Source: Streptomyces sp. HUAS CB01 (GTDB taxonomy: Bacteria; Actinomycetota; Actinomycetes; Streptomycetales; Streptomycetaceae). From it: a stretch of DNA of 64,000 nt. The notes below the pieces were generated by a model. That model saw nothing but the letters and a program-made list of their open reading frames with translations. It ran no database searches and was not told where the DNA came from. Position numbers and translations under genes: made by a program. This document shows, piece by piece, positions 53,391 to 62,197 of this stretch. Each line of letters begins with the position of its first letter. Position 1 is the first letter of the stretch. The DNA is taken from positions 2,979,001 through 3,043,000 of the forward strand of contig NZ_CP129137.1 of assembly GCF_030406905.1 (NCBI RefSeq), given 5' to 3'.

Positions 53391-54626
53391 CTAGGGGTGG
53401 GCCGGGGCCGACTGCTTCGAGTCCTCTGGGGGTGCGGAGGTGTCGTCCCCGCTCGTCGCGAGCCAGCCGCCGACACCGGCCGCCGCGGCCAGCACCAGGG
53501 CCGCGACGCCCAGCGTGATCCGGCGTCTGCGGACGGCCTCCGCCTTGTGCCGGGCGGAGCCGGGGCGGCGCTGGCCCGGTGTGCGCGGGGCGCGGGCCGT
53601 GCCGCGTGCGCCGCCCGCCAGCTCGTCGGGGCCGGGGACGCGCATGGACGTGTGGGTGTCACGGTTGGAGTCCGTGGCCGAGCCGCGGACCAGCGGGACG
53701 GCCCCGCGGCGGCGCGGTTCGGCCGGGTGCGCCGCGTACTCGGGCTCCTCGTACGACTCGGCCGGCTCGACGTCCGGCTCGTCCACGTCCAGCGGGGCCA
53801 TTCCCGCCAGCAGGGGCAGCAGGTCGTGCAGCCGCGCCGCCAGCTCGGAGGCGCGCAGCCGGGAGGCCGGGGCCTTGGCCAGGCACTGGACGATCAGCTG
53901 CCACAGCTCGTCCGGGATGCCGGGGAGCGGGACGACGGTCTCCGTGACATGGCGGCGCAGCACGGCGCCCGGGTGCCCGCCGCCGAACGGGGTGAAGCCG
54001 GCGAGCAGCTCGTACAGCACGGTCGCGAGGGCGTAGATGTCCACGGCGGCGCGCGGCGGCAGGCCCTCGACGATCTCCGGGGCCAGGTAGTCCGGCGTGC
54101 CGATGATCTTGGTGGCCTTGGTGCGGCGGGGCGTGTCGATGAGCTTGGCGACGCCGAAGTCGGTGAGCAGGGCGGGGTGGGCCCCGCCGGGGCCGAGCGG
54201 GCCCTCCATGTCCAGCAGGATGTTCTCCGGCTTGACGTCCCGGTGGACGACGCCGGCCGCATGGGCGGCTGCCAGTCCCTCGGCGACGTCCGCGACGATC
54301 GCGACGGCGGCCGCGGGGGCGAGGCGGCGCTCCCGGTCGAGCCGGGTCCGCAGATCGGTGCCGCGGACCAGGTCCATGACGAGGGCCAGGTCGTTGCCGT
54401 CGACGACGAGGTCGCGCACGCCGACGACGCGGGGGTGGTCGAGTCCGAGGAGGGCCGTGCGCTCCTGGACGAAGCGCCCGACCAGTTCCTGGTCGGAGGC
54501 GAGGTCCTCGCGCAACAGCTTGACGGCGACGGGGCCCTCGGGCCCCTCGCCGAGCCACACCGTGCCCGCACTGCCCCGGCCCAGGATCTGATGGGCCGTG
54601 TACCGGCTGCCGATATTCCGTGCCAA
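53391..54626 (-). CDS. pkaB: Membrane Ser/Thr protein kinase PkaB-like
   Basis: A 411-residue Hanks-type kinase. Gly-loop LGRGSAGTVWLG, Lys36 in VAVKLL, HRD catalytic Asp130 (VVHRDVKPEN) and DFG Asp156 are present, so it should be active. After an Arg/Pro-rich linker there is one membrane segment (RITLGVAALVLAAAAGVGGWLA) and a short outer tail with no sensor domain. S. coelicolor pkaA and pkaB lie in tandem at this place beside prfB, and PkaB is about this size. Confidence 0.88.
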   Translation of the reverse strand: MARNIGSRYTAHQILGRGSAGTVWLGEGPEGPVAVKLLREDLASDQELVGRFVQERTALLGLDHPRVVGVRDLVVDGNDLALVMDLVRGTDLRTRLDRERRLAPAAAVAIVADVAEGLAAAHAAGVVHRDVKPENILLDMEGPLGPGGAHPALLTDFGVAKLIDTPRRTKATKIIGTPDYLAPEIVEGLPPRAAVDIYALATVLYELLAGFTPFGGGHPGAVLRRHVTETVVPLPGIPDELWQLIVQCLAKAPASRLRASELAARLHDLLPLLAGMAPLDVDEPDVEPAESYEEPEYAAHPAEPRRRGAVPLVRGSATDSNRDTHTSMRVPGPDELAGGARGTARAPRTPGQRRPGSARHKAEAVRRRRITLGVAALVLAAAAGVGGWLATSGDDTSAPPEDSKQSAPAHP

Positions 54627-54708
54627 GACTGCTCCCTCAGCGGCTGGCGTTGCCCATCAAACTACGCGGGTGTCGGGGTGCCTCGTGCCCCGGATGGCGC
54701 CAACCGTC

Positions 54709-54739
54709 ACTTCTGCGGGGCTTTTTCCCCCGCAGAAGT
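54709..54739 (-). terminator. pkaA terminator hairpin
   Basis: ACTTCTGCGGGG pairs perfectly with CCCCGCAGAAGT around a CTTTTTC loop, 36 bp past the pkaA stop. Confidence 0.88.
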
Positions 54740-54774
54740 CGACATAACGACAGAGTGATCGCGCGCTGCGGGCG

Positions 54775-56487
54775 CTACTGGCCCGCGCCGGCTCCCGATC
54801 CGGTTCCGGTTCCGGGGTCGGGCGTGCTGCCGCCCAGTTCCGAGATCCAGTCCGACACGCTCGACACGGCGTCGCCGATGGCCTGCCAGTAGCTCTTGCC
54901 CTGGGCGATCCAGTCCTGGAGCGGCGTCAGCTCCCAGATCAGCCAGCCCGCCACGAAGAACAGGACCAGCGTGAACAGGCAGCCCTTGAGGCAGCCGAGG
55001 CCCGGGATGCGCATCGGGTTGGAGCTCCGCTGCCGGGGCGGGCGGGGCTCGCGCGGCGGGCGCTGGGCCGGCTGCCGGGGCGGCGGCTGCTGTGGCGGCG
55101 CGTTCCGGCGCTGGGGCTGCGGCGCGTACTGCTGCTGCGGCGGAGGGGCGTACGGCTGCGGCTGCTGCGGACGCCTGCCCTGCTGCTGGTAGGGCTGGGG
55201 CTGTTGCTGCTGCGGCGCCGGGCGGCGCTGCGGACGGCGGCGCAGGGGGTCCTGGCTCGGGTCGAGGTACTGGACCTGGGTCTGCTCGTTGCGGTCCCGG
55301 GCCGCCTGCAGCTGGGACTGCCACGGGTGCGGTCCGTCGGCCTGCGGAGGGCCGTCGGGGCGCGGGGGCACGGGCGGCATCATGGCGGTCGGGTCCCCCG
55401 CCGCGCCGCGCGGCAGCACGCTGGTCGGGTCCGCGGCACCCGCGGGGCCGGACGGCAGCACGCTGGTCGCGGCGTTCGGGTCGTACGAGCCGTCGCCCTG
55501 GCGGAAGGAGGCGGCGTTGCTCGGCAGCACCTGGGTGGGGTCGGCCGCTCCCGGCATGCCGGGGACGGTGGCCGGCGAGGGATCGGGCGCGAGCAGGGCG
55601 CCCACGCCCTCCGCCGCCTCGATCTGCGCGGGCGTGGAGTGCACTCCGATGCCCGCGGCGACGACGCGCAGGCCGCGGGCCAGGTTCTCGGCGCTGGGCC
55701 GCTCGCCCGGCTCCTTGCGCAGACAGCGCTCGATGACCGTCCACAGCGGGCCGGGGACGGTGGAGGGGCGCCGGGGCTCCTCGCTGAGGTGGCGGTGGAG
55801 CACCTCGAGCGCGGTGCCGCCGGCGAACGGCGGGCGGCCGGTGACCAGCTCGTACAGCATGATCCCGGCACCGTAGACGTCCACGGCGGACGTCTGCGGG
55901 CGGCCCTCGGCGGACTCGGGCGCGACGTACGCGGGGGTGCCGACGAACTCGTGGGTGCGGGTCAGGCCCGGGGAGTCGGCGAGGCGTGCGATGCCGAAGT
56001 CGGTGAGCATCGGGTGCATCTCGCCGTTGCGCTCCGCGAGCAGCACGTTGGCCGGCTTGAGGTCGCGGTGGACCACGCCGTCGTCGTGGCTGGAGGCGAG
56101 CGCGTCCGCGATCTGGGCGGTGAGCAGGGAGGCCGCGACCGGGCTGAACGGCCCGTTGTCGCGGATGTAGCGGTGGAGGTCGGGGCCGTCGACGAGATCC
56201 ATGACCAGCGCCAGGACGTCGCCCTCCACGACCAGGTCGCGGGTGCGCACGATGTTCGGGTGCGTGAGCCGGAGGAGGACGGACCGCTCGCGCAGGAAGC
56301 GCATGACGACGTCCGCGTCGTTCGCGAGCTCCTCCTTGAGGACCTTGATCGCGACGGTCTCTCCGGGCTGGCCGGGCACGGCCGCCTCGGCGCCCGCGGT
56401 CTCGCGCTGGCGGGCTCGCCAGACGGTGCCCGTGGCGCCGCGGCCGAGCGGCTCCTCGAGCAGGTACTTGCTCCCTACCGGCCGCAC
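54775..56487 (-). CDS. pkaA: Membrane Ser/Thr protein kinase PkaA-like
   Basis: A 570-residue Hanks-type kinase. Lys48 (VAIKVL), HRD Asp142 (VVHRDLKPAN) and DFG Asp163 are in place. A Pro/Gln-rich juxtamembrane region of about 150 residues follows, containing repeated TxVLP motifs, then one membrane segment (GCLFTLVLFFVAGWLIWEL) and a short outer tail. The GTG at 56487 has AGGGAG upstream. In S. coelicolor PkaA is about 543 residues. The TxVLP repeats are possible phosphorylation sites. A divergent FHA protein next door may bind its phosphothreonine targets. Confidence 0.88.
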   Translation of the reverse strand: MRPVGSKYLLEEPLGRGATGTVWRARQRETAGAEAAVPGQPGETVAIKVLKEELANDADVVMRFLRERSVLLRLTHPNIVRTRDLVVEGDVLALVMDLVDGPDLHRYIRDNGPFSPVAASLLTAQIADALASSHDDGVVHRDLKPANVLLAERNGEMHPMLTDFGIARLADSPGLTRTHEFVGTPAYVAPESAEGRPQTSAVDVYGAGIMLYELVTGRPPFAGGTALEVLHRHLSEEPRRPSTVPGPLWTVIERCLRKEPGERPSAENLARGLRVVAAGIGVHSTPAQIEAAEGVGALLAPDPSPATVPGMPGAADPTQVLPSNAASFRQGDGSYDPNAATSVLPSGPAGAADPTSVLPRGAAGDPTAMMPPVPPRPDGPPQADGPHPWQSQLQAARDRNEQTQVQYLDPSQDPLRRRPQRRPAPQQQQPQPYQQQGRRPQQPQPYAPPPQQQYAPQPQRRNAPPQQPPPRQPAQRPPREPRPPRQRSSNPMRIPGLGCLKGCLFTLVLFFVAGWLIWELTPLQDWIAQGKSYWQAIGDAVSSVSDWISELGGSTPDPGTGTGSGAGAGQ

Positions 56488-56894
56488 GTCACTCCCTGCT
56501 GATCGTCGGTGGAACGTCGTTCCTCATGGTTCCGCTTCCCCGGTCCATGGTTGGCTCCGTCCGGGTGTCCGACCCACTGTAGTGCCGCCGATCGGGTCAC
56601 CGGAGTGATCAGCGGATCGGCGGTTAAGACGCCCGGAACGCCCCCATGGTTGCCGAACGGCCGCGCGCCGGGCGGCAGAGGCGATCCCAAGCAGGAACTT
56701 TTGGGTCCAGAGCCGACCAATCAAGATCACTTGGGGGTGGGCCCCGGGCGCGTCGTCCGTGACGGATGCGAGGATGCCTCCAGCACGCAGCCGTGGGCCG
56801 GGAGAGCCCCCGGCCGTGCCGACCTGCCGGGTGGGGGGAATCACAGGGCGGCTCCCCTGCCGGGCACCCCGCGCAGAAGGGACCGCTGACGGCG
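56488..56894. promoter_or_regulatory. Divergent region, pkaA / FHA gene
   Basis: About 400 bp between divergent genes, A+T-richer around 56690-56735. It should hold both promoters. The plus-strand frame is open through part of it but the upstream residues look non-coding. No inverted repeat stands out. Confidence 0.45.
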
Positions 56895-59800
56895 ATGCAG
56901 ATCCGGCTGACCGTCCTCGCGCCGCGCAGCGGCCAGTCCTCGCAGGTCGCCCCGCGCGCCTGCGACGTGCTCGTCACGGCCCCCGCGGGTACGGCGCTGG
57001 CGGCGGTCGCCTCGGCGCTGGCCGCGACCGTTTCGGGGCCGGAGGCGCCGTCGTCCGGGACGGTCGTGCTCTACGCGGGCCGGGAGCGGCTCGACGCCCA
57101 GCGGTGCGCGCTCGGCGAGCCGCCGCTCGTCGACGGGGCGGTGCTGTCGCTCCAGACACCGGGCGAGGACGAGGCGGCGGACCACGAGGGGGCTGCGGCG
57201 CGGACGCAGCTCCATGTGATCGCCGGGCCGGACGCGGGCGGCGTCCATCTGCTGCACGAGGGCCGCATCCGGATCGGGCGCTCGGCGGAGGCCGACGTGC
57301 CGCTCGACGACCCGGACGTCTCGCGGCTGCACTGCGAGGTCACGGTCGCGGAGGACGGCGGCGTCACGGTGGCGGACCTCGGTTCCACGAACGGCACGAC
57401 CCTGGACGGCACGGACGTCGGCCGGCGGCCGGTCCGGCTGGGCCCGGGCGCGCTGCTGCGCATCGGCGAGTCCACGCTCCGGCTGGCGGCCACGCCGACT
57501 GCCGTGAGTTCCGCCTCCCCCGTTTCCCCCGTCCCCGGTTCCGTTTCCGGCCCGTCGGCCCATGGTTCCGGCCCCGCGGCTGCCGGGTCCCCCGCTCAGG
57601 GCGCCCCGGTCCGGGCCCGTCCGACGACGGCGCCGGACGGGGAGGGCCACCTGCGGGTGCGCCGTCCCGCGCCCGATCCCGGTCCTGCCGGTGACCGCGC
57701 GGACCGGGTCCCGTCCTGGGCCCGTGAGCGTGAGGCGCCCGAGGACCGGGAGCAGGCTCGCGGGGCGGCCCGGCCGCCGGCCCCGCCCCACGACGAGGAC
57801 CCCCTCTTCCACGGGCGGGCGGACGGGCGGGGACCGGCGTCCACGGCCGGGGCCCGGGGCGGTCACGGCGGTACCGGAGGGTGGCCGGTGATCCCGGACC
57901 CGCGTGGTGCGGGGGTTGCCGGCCGCCCCGCGGGCGCCTCGCCCACCGCGTACGCGCCCGGCGCCACCGGTCCGGGCGGCCCGGGTACGGGCGACGCACG
58001 GCGGGACCGCACCGGACCGCGCGGCGGGCACGCGCCGGCGGACCCGGCCACCGCCGAGGGCGGCGCCCACGGCCGCGTCGGCACGTCTCCGTACGGCGGA
58101 CCTCCGGCGACGGACGCCGGTGGCGGCTCCGGCGACGGCCGCTTCGGCGCCGGGGGCCGGGACCCGTACGGCGTCGAACGGACGGGACACGGCGGGCACG
58201 GCGCGGACGCCCACGACTCCGCCACCCGAGGCACCACGGACAGCACCGACCCCGCGCACGAACCCCGCAACGGGGCCCGGGCCTTCGCACGCGACCGGGA
58301 AGGTGCACGGTCGGGTGGCTCCGCCGCCGGCCGTCCGCGCGTCGCCGACGGGGCCACCACGCACGGCACGGGAGTGGCGGACGGCCTCGGGCCGGCCGTG
58401 GGCGGTGCCGAGGACGCGGACGCGGGGCGGGGAGGGCGGCGCAGGCGCGGGATAGGCGCCTGGGCGAGGCGGCTCGCCGGGGGCCGGGAGGAGCCCGGCG
58501 CCCCGGAGGAGGGCGACGAGACCCCGGCCGGACCCACCGAGCCCACCGCCGAGACCTGGCCCGATCCCGCCGCCGTACTGCTCACCGCCCTCGGGCCGGG
58601 ACCGCGGCTGTGGGAGCGCGACGCCGGCCATCCCGAATCCCTCGTCGTCCGCCTCGGCACGGCCGACCGCGCGGACACGTCCGCCGTGCCCGTCACCGTC
58701 GGCCTGCGCGAGGCGGGGTCCCTCGGGCTCGCCGGGCCACGGGCCCGGCTCATGGGGCTCGCCCGCTCCGTCGTCGCCCAGGCCGCCGCGCTCCATGCGC
58801 CCGCGGACCTGGAGATCGTGCTGATCAGCACCGACCGTGCCAGACCGCTGGAGGAGCGCCGGGAGTCGTGGAGCTGGCTCGGCTGGCTCCCGCATCTGCG
58901 GCCCGGGCACGGCCAGGACTGCCGGCTGCTCCTGGCCTACGACCGCGACCAGGCCACCGCCAGAACCGCCGAGCTGACCCGGCGGCTGGACGACGGGCCG
59001 CTCGGCACCGGCTGGCCGAGCGCGGAGCGCCGCGCGGTCGAACAGGCGGCGGCCCGCTACACGGGACCGCGCACGCTCGTCGTGCTCGACGGCGACCCCG
59101 GTTCCGCCGCTCTGCGCGAGACCACGGCACGCCTCGCGGGAGGCGGCGCGGCCGCCGGCATCCATCTGGTCTGCCTCGCCGAGACCCCGCCCGCCTCCCC
59201 GCTGTCCCCGGTGGCGGCGACGTACGAGGAGGCCTGCGCAGCGTCGCCGGCCTTCCGGGAGTGCGGTGCCGTCGGACTGCTCAGCGGCGATGTGGCGACG
59301 GCGCTGCGGCTGCTGCGCACGGCCGGGGGGCACCCGGCGGGCCATGGCACGGTCGCGGCGGTGGACGCGGTGTCGGCTGCCTGGGCCGAGCGGTTCGGCC
59401 GCGCCCTGGCTCCGCTGCTGGCCGACGGGGACGCCCCGGTGCACGGCCGGGCGGTGGCGGCGCCGCTGCCGCGGTCGGCGCGGCTGCTGGACGAGCTCGG
59501 CCTCGCCCGGGCCACCCCGGCGTCGCTGATGGCACGCTGGGCGTCGGCCGGCCCCGGTACGGCAGTGCTGGGCGCAGGCCCCCGGGGACCGGTCGCCGTC
59601 GACCTCGTCTCGGAGGACCCGCACCTGATCGTCGAAGGCCCGGCGGGCAGCGGACGCACGGAACTGCTCCGCGCGATCGCGGCCTCGCTGGCGGCGGGCG
59701 GACGGCCGGACCGGCTCGGGCTGCTGCTGGTGGACGGCGCGGGCGGCGAGCGGGGTGAGGGCCTGGGGGCGCTCACCGACCTTCCCCATGTCACCGAGCA

Positions 59801-60608
59801 CCTCGTCGCCTCCGACCCCCTGCGGATGCGTGAGTTCGCCCAGGCGCTCGGCGCGGAGCTCAAGCGGCGGGCGGAGCTGCTGGGCCGGGAGGCGTTCGAG
59901 GAGTGGCACACGCGCCGCGAGGTCTCCGAGCGGCTGGTCGGCCAGCGCCCGCCGAGCGCCGCGGAGTCCCGGCCGGACGGGCGGGGCGATCTGGAGTCGC
60001 CGCCCAGCGGCACGCTCAGACTCCGCCCCTCCGGCGGCCGTGCGAGGGCGGAGGCCGTGGAGGCGGAGGCGCCCGGCCCGCTCCCCCGGCTCGTCGTCCT
60101 CGTCGACGACTACGACGCCCTGGTCGCCCCCGCGCTCGGCAGCCCGGGCCGCCCCGCGGCGGGCTCCGTCGTCAGGGCTCTGGAGGCGGTGGCCCGCGAC
60201 GGGCAGCGCCTCGGCGTCCATCTGGTCGCGACGTCCGCCCGACCGGACCGCACGGCGGACACGGAGCTGGCCCGCAGCACCCGGCTGAGGGTGGTGCTGG
60301 ACGCGCCGCCCGTGGCGCCCGGCCCGGAGGACCCGGCGCCCGGGCGCGGCAGGCTCGGACATCCGGACGGGAGGGTGACGCCCTTCCAGAGCGGCCGGGT
60401 GACGGGCCGTATCCCGCGGACGGCGACGCTGCGGCCCACGGTCGTGGAGCTGGCGTGGGAGCGGATGGGCGACCCGCCGGCCCGCCGGCCCGTGCGCGAA
60501 CTGGGCAACGGGCCCACGGACCTGGCCCTGCTCGCCAGCGCCCTGGACCGTGCCGCCCGCTCCGTCGACGCCGTGCCGGTCCCGCCGCTCACCCCCGCCC
60601 GCCCCTGA
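56895..60608 (+). CDS. FHA-domain / FtsK-EssC-like ATPase protein
   Basis: A 1237-residue protein. An N-terminal ubiquitin-like region (residues 1-90) is followed by an FHA phosphothreonine-binding domain at about 110-200 (RIRIGRSAEADVPLDDPDVSRLHCEV, GSTNGTTLDG). A 300-residue Pro/Gly/Arg-rich linker leads to FtsK/EssC-type modules. Near residue 914 the P-loop reads GPAGSGRTEL, with Arg instead of the Walker A Lys; a Walker B-like LVVLVDDYD follows later. It could be a type VII-like or division-linked motor, possibly inactive as an ATPase. ATG at 56895 after GAAGGGA. Divergent from pkaA. Confidence 0.75.
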   Translation: MQIRLTVLAPRSGQSSQVAPRACDVLVTAPAGTALAAVASALAATVSGPEAPSSGTVVLYAGRERLDAQRCALGEPPLVDGAVLSLQTPGEDEAADHEGAAARTQLHVIAGPDAGGVHLLHEGRIRIGRSAEADVPLDDPDVSRLHCEVTVAEDGGVTVADLGSTNGTTLDGTDVGRRPVRLGPGALLRIGESTLRLAATPTAVSSASPVSPVPGSVSGPSAHGSGPAAAGSPAQGAPVRARPTTAPDGEGHLRVRRPAPDPGPAGDRADRVPSWAREREAPEDREQARGAARPPAPPHDEDPLFHGRADGRGPASTAGARGGHGGTGGWPVIPDPRGAGVAGRPAGASPTAYAPGATGPGGPGTGDARRDRTGPRGGHAPADPATAEGGAHGRVGTSPYGGPPATDAGGGSGDGRFGAGGRDPYGVERTGHGGHGADAHDSATRGTTDSTDPAHEPRNGARAFARDREGARSGGSAAGRPRVADGATTHGTGVADGLGPAVGGAEDADAGRGGRRRRGIGAWARRLAGGREEPGAPEEGDETPAGPTEPTAETWPDPAAVLLTALGPGPRLWERDAGHPESLVVRLGTADRADTSAVPVTVGLREAGSLGLAGPRARLMGLARSVVAQAAALHAPADLEIVLISTDRARPLEERRESWSWLGWLPHLRPGHGQDCRLLLAYDRDQATARTAELTRRLDDGPLGTGWPSAERRAVEQAAARYTGPRTLVVLDGDPGSAALRETTARLAGGGAAAGIHLVCLAETPPASPLSPVAATYEEACAASPAFRECGAVGLLSGDVATALRLLRTAGGHPAGHGTVAAVDAVSAAWAERFGRALAPLLADGDAPVHGRAVAAPLPRSARLLDELGLARATPASLMARWASAGPGTAVLGAGPRGPVAVDLVSEDPHLIVEGPAGSGRTELLRAIAASLAAGGRPDRLGLLLVDGAGGERGEGLGALTDLPHVTEHLVASDPLRMREFAQALGAELKRRAELLGREAFEEWHTRREVSERLVGQRPPSAAESRPDGRGDLESPPSGTLRLRPSGGRARAEAVEAEAPGPLPRLVVLVDDYDALVAPALGSPGRPAAGSVVRALEAVARDGQRLGVHLVATSARPDRTADTELARSTRLRVVLDAPPVAPGPEDPAPGRGRLGHPDGRVTPFQSGRVTGRIPRTATLRPTVVELAWERMGDPPARRPVRELGNGPTDLALLASALDRAARSVDAVPVPPLTPARP

Positions 60609-60810
60609 CTCCGGTGGCCCGCGGGGCGGGGCGAGGGGCACCACAACGGTCCTGACAGCACGTCACGACGCCATCACGATCACCCAGTTGACGGCGGAGG
60701 CGGTATTGCCTCGCTCCGCCCCCGGGCGTAGACCTGAGCGCACGGACGGAACGGGCGTGGCCTGCGTCACAGCTGCGCCCCTTCGCAGGCGCGGGAGAGA
60801 CGGGGCAGTG
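60609..60810. promoter_or_regulatory. Promoter region of the sugar ABC operon
   Basis: About 200 bp before the binding-protein gene. No dre-like or other recognised operator was found; a TTGACG at about 60689 is a possible -35 element without a clear -10. Confidence 0.4.
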
Positions 60811-62190
60811 ATGCGCACAACTCGCACAGCTCGTACGGCTCGGACGACTCGCGGCTCCGCCGTGGCGGCCCTGGCCGCCCTGGGCGCCCTCACCCTGGCC
60901 GGCTGCGGCGGTGACGGCAAGGACGGGGGCCCGGCGGACGCGACCCCGGGCGCCGAGTCCTCGGCCACCGTCGAGCTGCCGAAGCTGGACGGCCAGAAGA
61001 TCGAGGTGGCGGCGGTCTGGACGGGTCCGGAGCAGGAGAACTTCACCAAGGTCCTCAAGGAGTTCGAGAAACGCACCGGGGCGACGGTCACCTTCGTCCC
61101 CGCGCAGGACCCGATCGTGAACTTCCTCGGCACGAAGATCGCCGGTGGCAGCCCGCCGGACGTCGCGATGCTGCCCCAGGTGGGTGCCATCAAGCAGGCC
61201 GTGGACCAGAAGTGGGCCAAGCCCCTGGGCCCGGAGGCCAAGGCGCAGCTCGCCAGGAACTACGCCAAGGGCTGGCAGGACCTGGGGTCCGTGGACGGCA
61301 CTCCGTACGGTGTGTACTTCAAGGCCGCCAACAAGTCGCTGGTCTGGTACAACAACGCGGTCTTCGAGAACGCCGGCGCCTCCGTGCCGAAGACCTGGAA
61401 GGACTTCCTGACGACGGCCGAGACGATCTCCGCGTCCGGCGTCACACCGGTCTCGGTCGGCGGCGCGGACGGCTGGACGCTCACCGACTGGTTCGAGAAC
61501 GTGTACCTCTCACAGGCCGGTCCGGAGAAGTACGACCAGCTGGCCAGGCACGAGATCAAGTGGACCGACCCCTCCGTCGCGCAGGCCCTGACGACGCTCG
61601 GCGAGCTGTTCGGCAAGCCGGAGCTGATCGCGGGCGGGGCGAACGGCGCACTGCAGACGGAGTTCCCGAAGTCGGTCACCCAGACCTTCACCGGCGGCGA
61701 CCAGCCCAAGGCGGCGATGGTGTTCGAGGGCGACTTCGTGACCGTCAACATCGCGCAGACCGAGGCGAAGATCGGTACGGACGCCAAGGTGTTCCCGTTC
61801 CCGGCGGTCGGCGGGCAGCCGCCGGTGGTGACCGGCGGCGACGCGGCGGTGGCGCTGAAGGACACCAAGGGCGCCCAGGCACTCCTGACGTTCCTGGCCT
61901 CGCCCGACGCGGCGAGGATCTGGGCCGGGGCCGGCGGTTTCATCTCGCCGAACAAGTCGCTGGACGCCGCCGCGTACCCGAACGACGTGCAGCGGGACAT
62001 CGCCAAGGCGCTCATCGCCGCGGGCGACGACTTCCGCTTCGACATGTCGGACCAGATGCCGCAGTCGTTCGGCGGCACGCCCGGCAAGGGCGAGTGGAAG
62101 GCCCTCCAGGACTTCCTGAAGAACCCCGAGGACGTCGCCGGCACGCAAGCGCGGCTGGAGGCCGACGCGGCCAAGGCGTACAAGAGCTGA
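60811..62190 (+). CDS. Sugar-binding lipoprotein of ABC importer
   Basis: A 459-residue CUT1 solute-binding protein. The N-terminus has an Arg-rich start, hydrophobic core and lipobox LAGC. The body (GPEQENFTKVLKEFEKRTGATVTFVP, SPPDVAMLPQVGAIKQ, MVFEGDFV) resembles alpha-glucoside-binding proteins, but the ligand is not certain. ATG at 60811, with an in-frame GTG just before. First gene of an importer operon that continues past the window end; 7 bp before the permease gene. Confidence 0.9.
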   Translation: MRTTRTARTARTTRGSAVAALAALGALTLAGCGGDGKDGGPADATPGAESSATVELPKLDGQKIEVAAVWTGPEQENFTKVLKEFEKRTGATVTFVPAQDPIVNFLGTKIAGGSPPDVAMLPQVGAIKQAVDQKWAKPLGPEAKAQLARNYAKGWQDLGSVDGTPYGVYFKAANKSLVWYNNAVFENAGASVPKTWKDFLTTAETISASGVTPVSVGGADGWTLTDWFENVYLSQAGPEKYDQLARHEIKWTDPSVAQALTTLGELFGKPELIAGGANGALQTEFPKSVTQTFTGGDQPKAAMVFEGDFVTVNIAQTEAKIGTDAKVFPFPAVGGQPPVVTGGDAAVALKDTKGAQALLTFLASPDAARIWAGAGGFISPNKSLDAAAYPNDVQRDIAKALIAAGDDFRFDMSDQMPQSFGGTPGKGEWKALQDFLKNPEDVAGTQARLEADAAKAYKS

Positions 62191-62197
62191 CGCCGCC

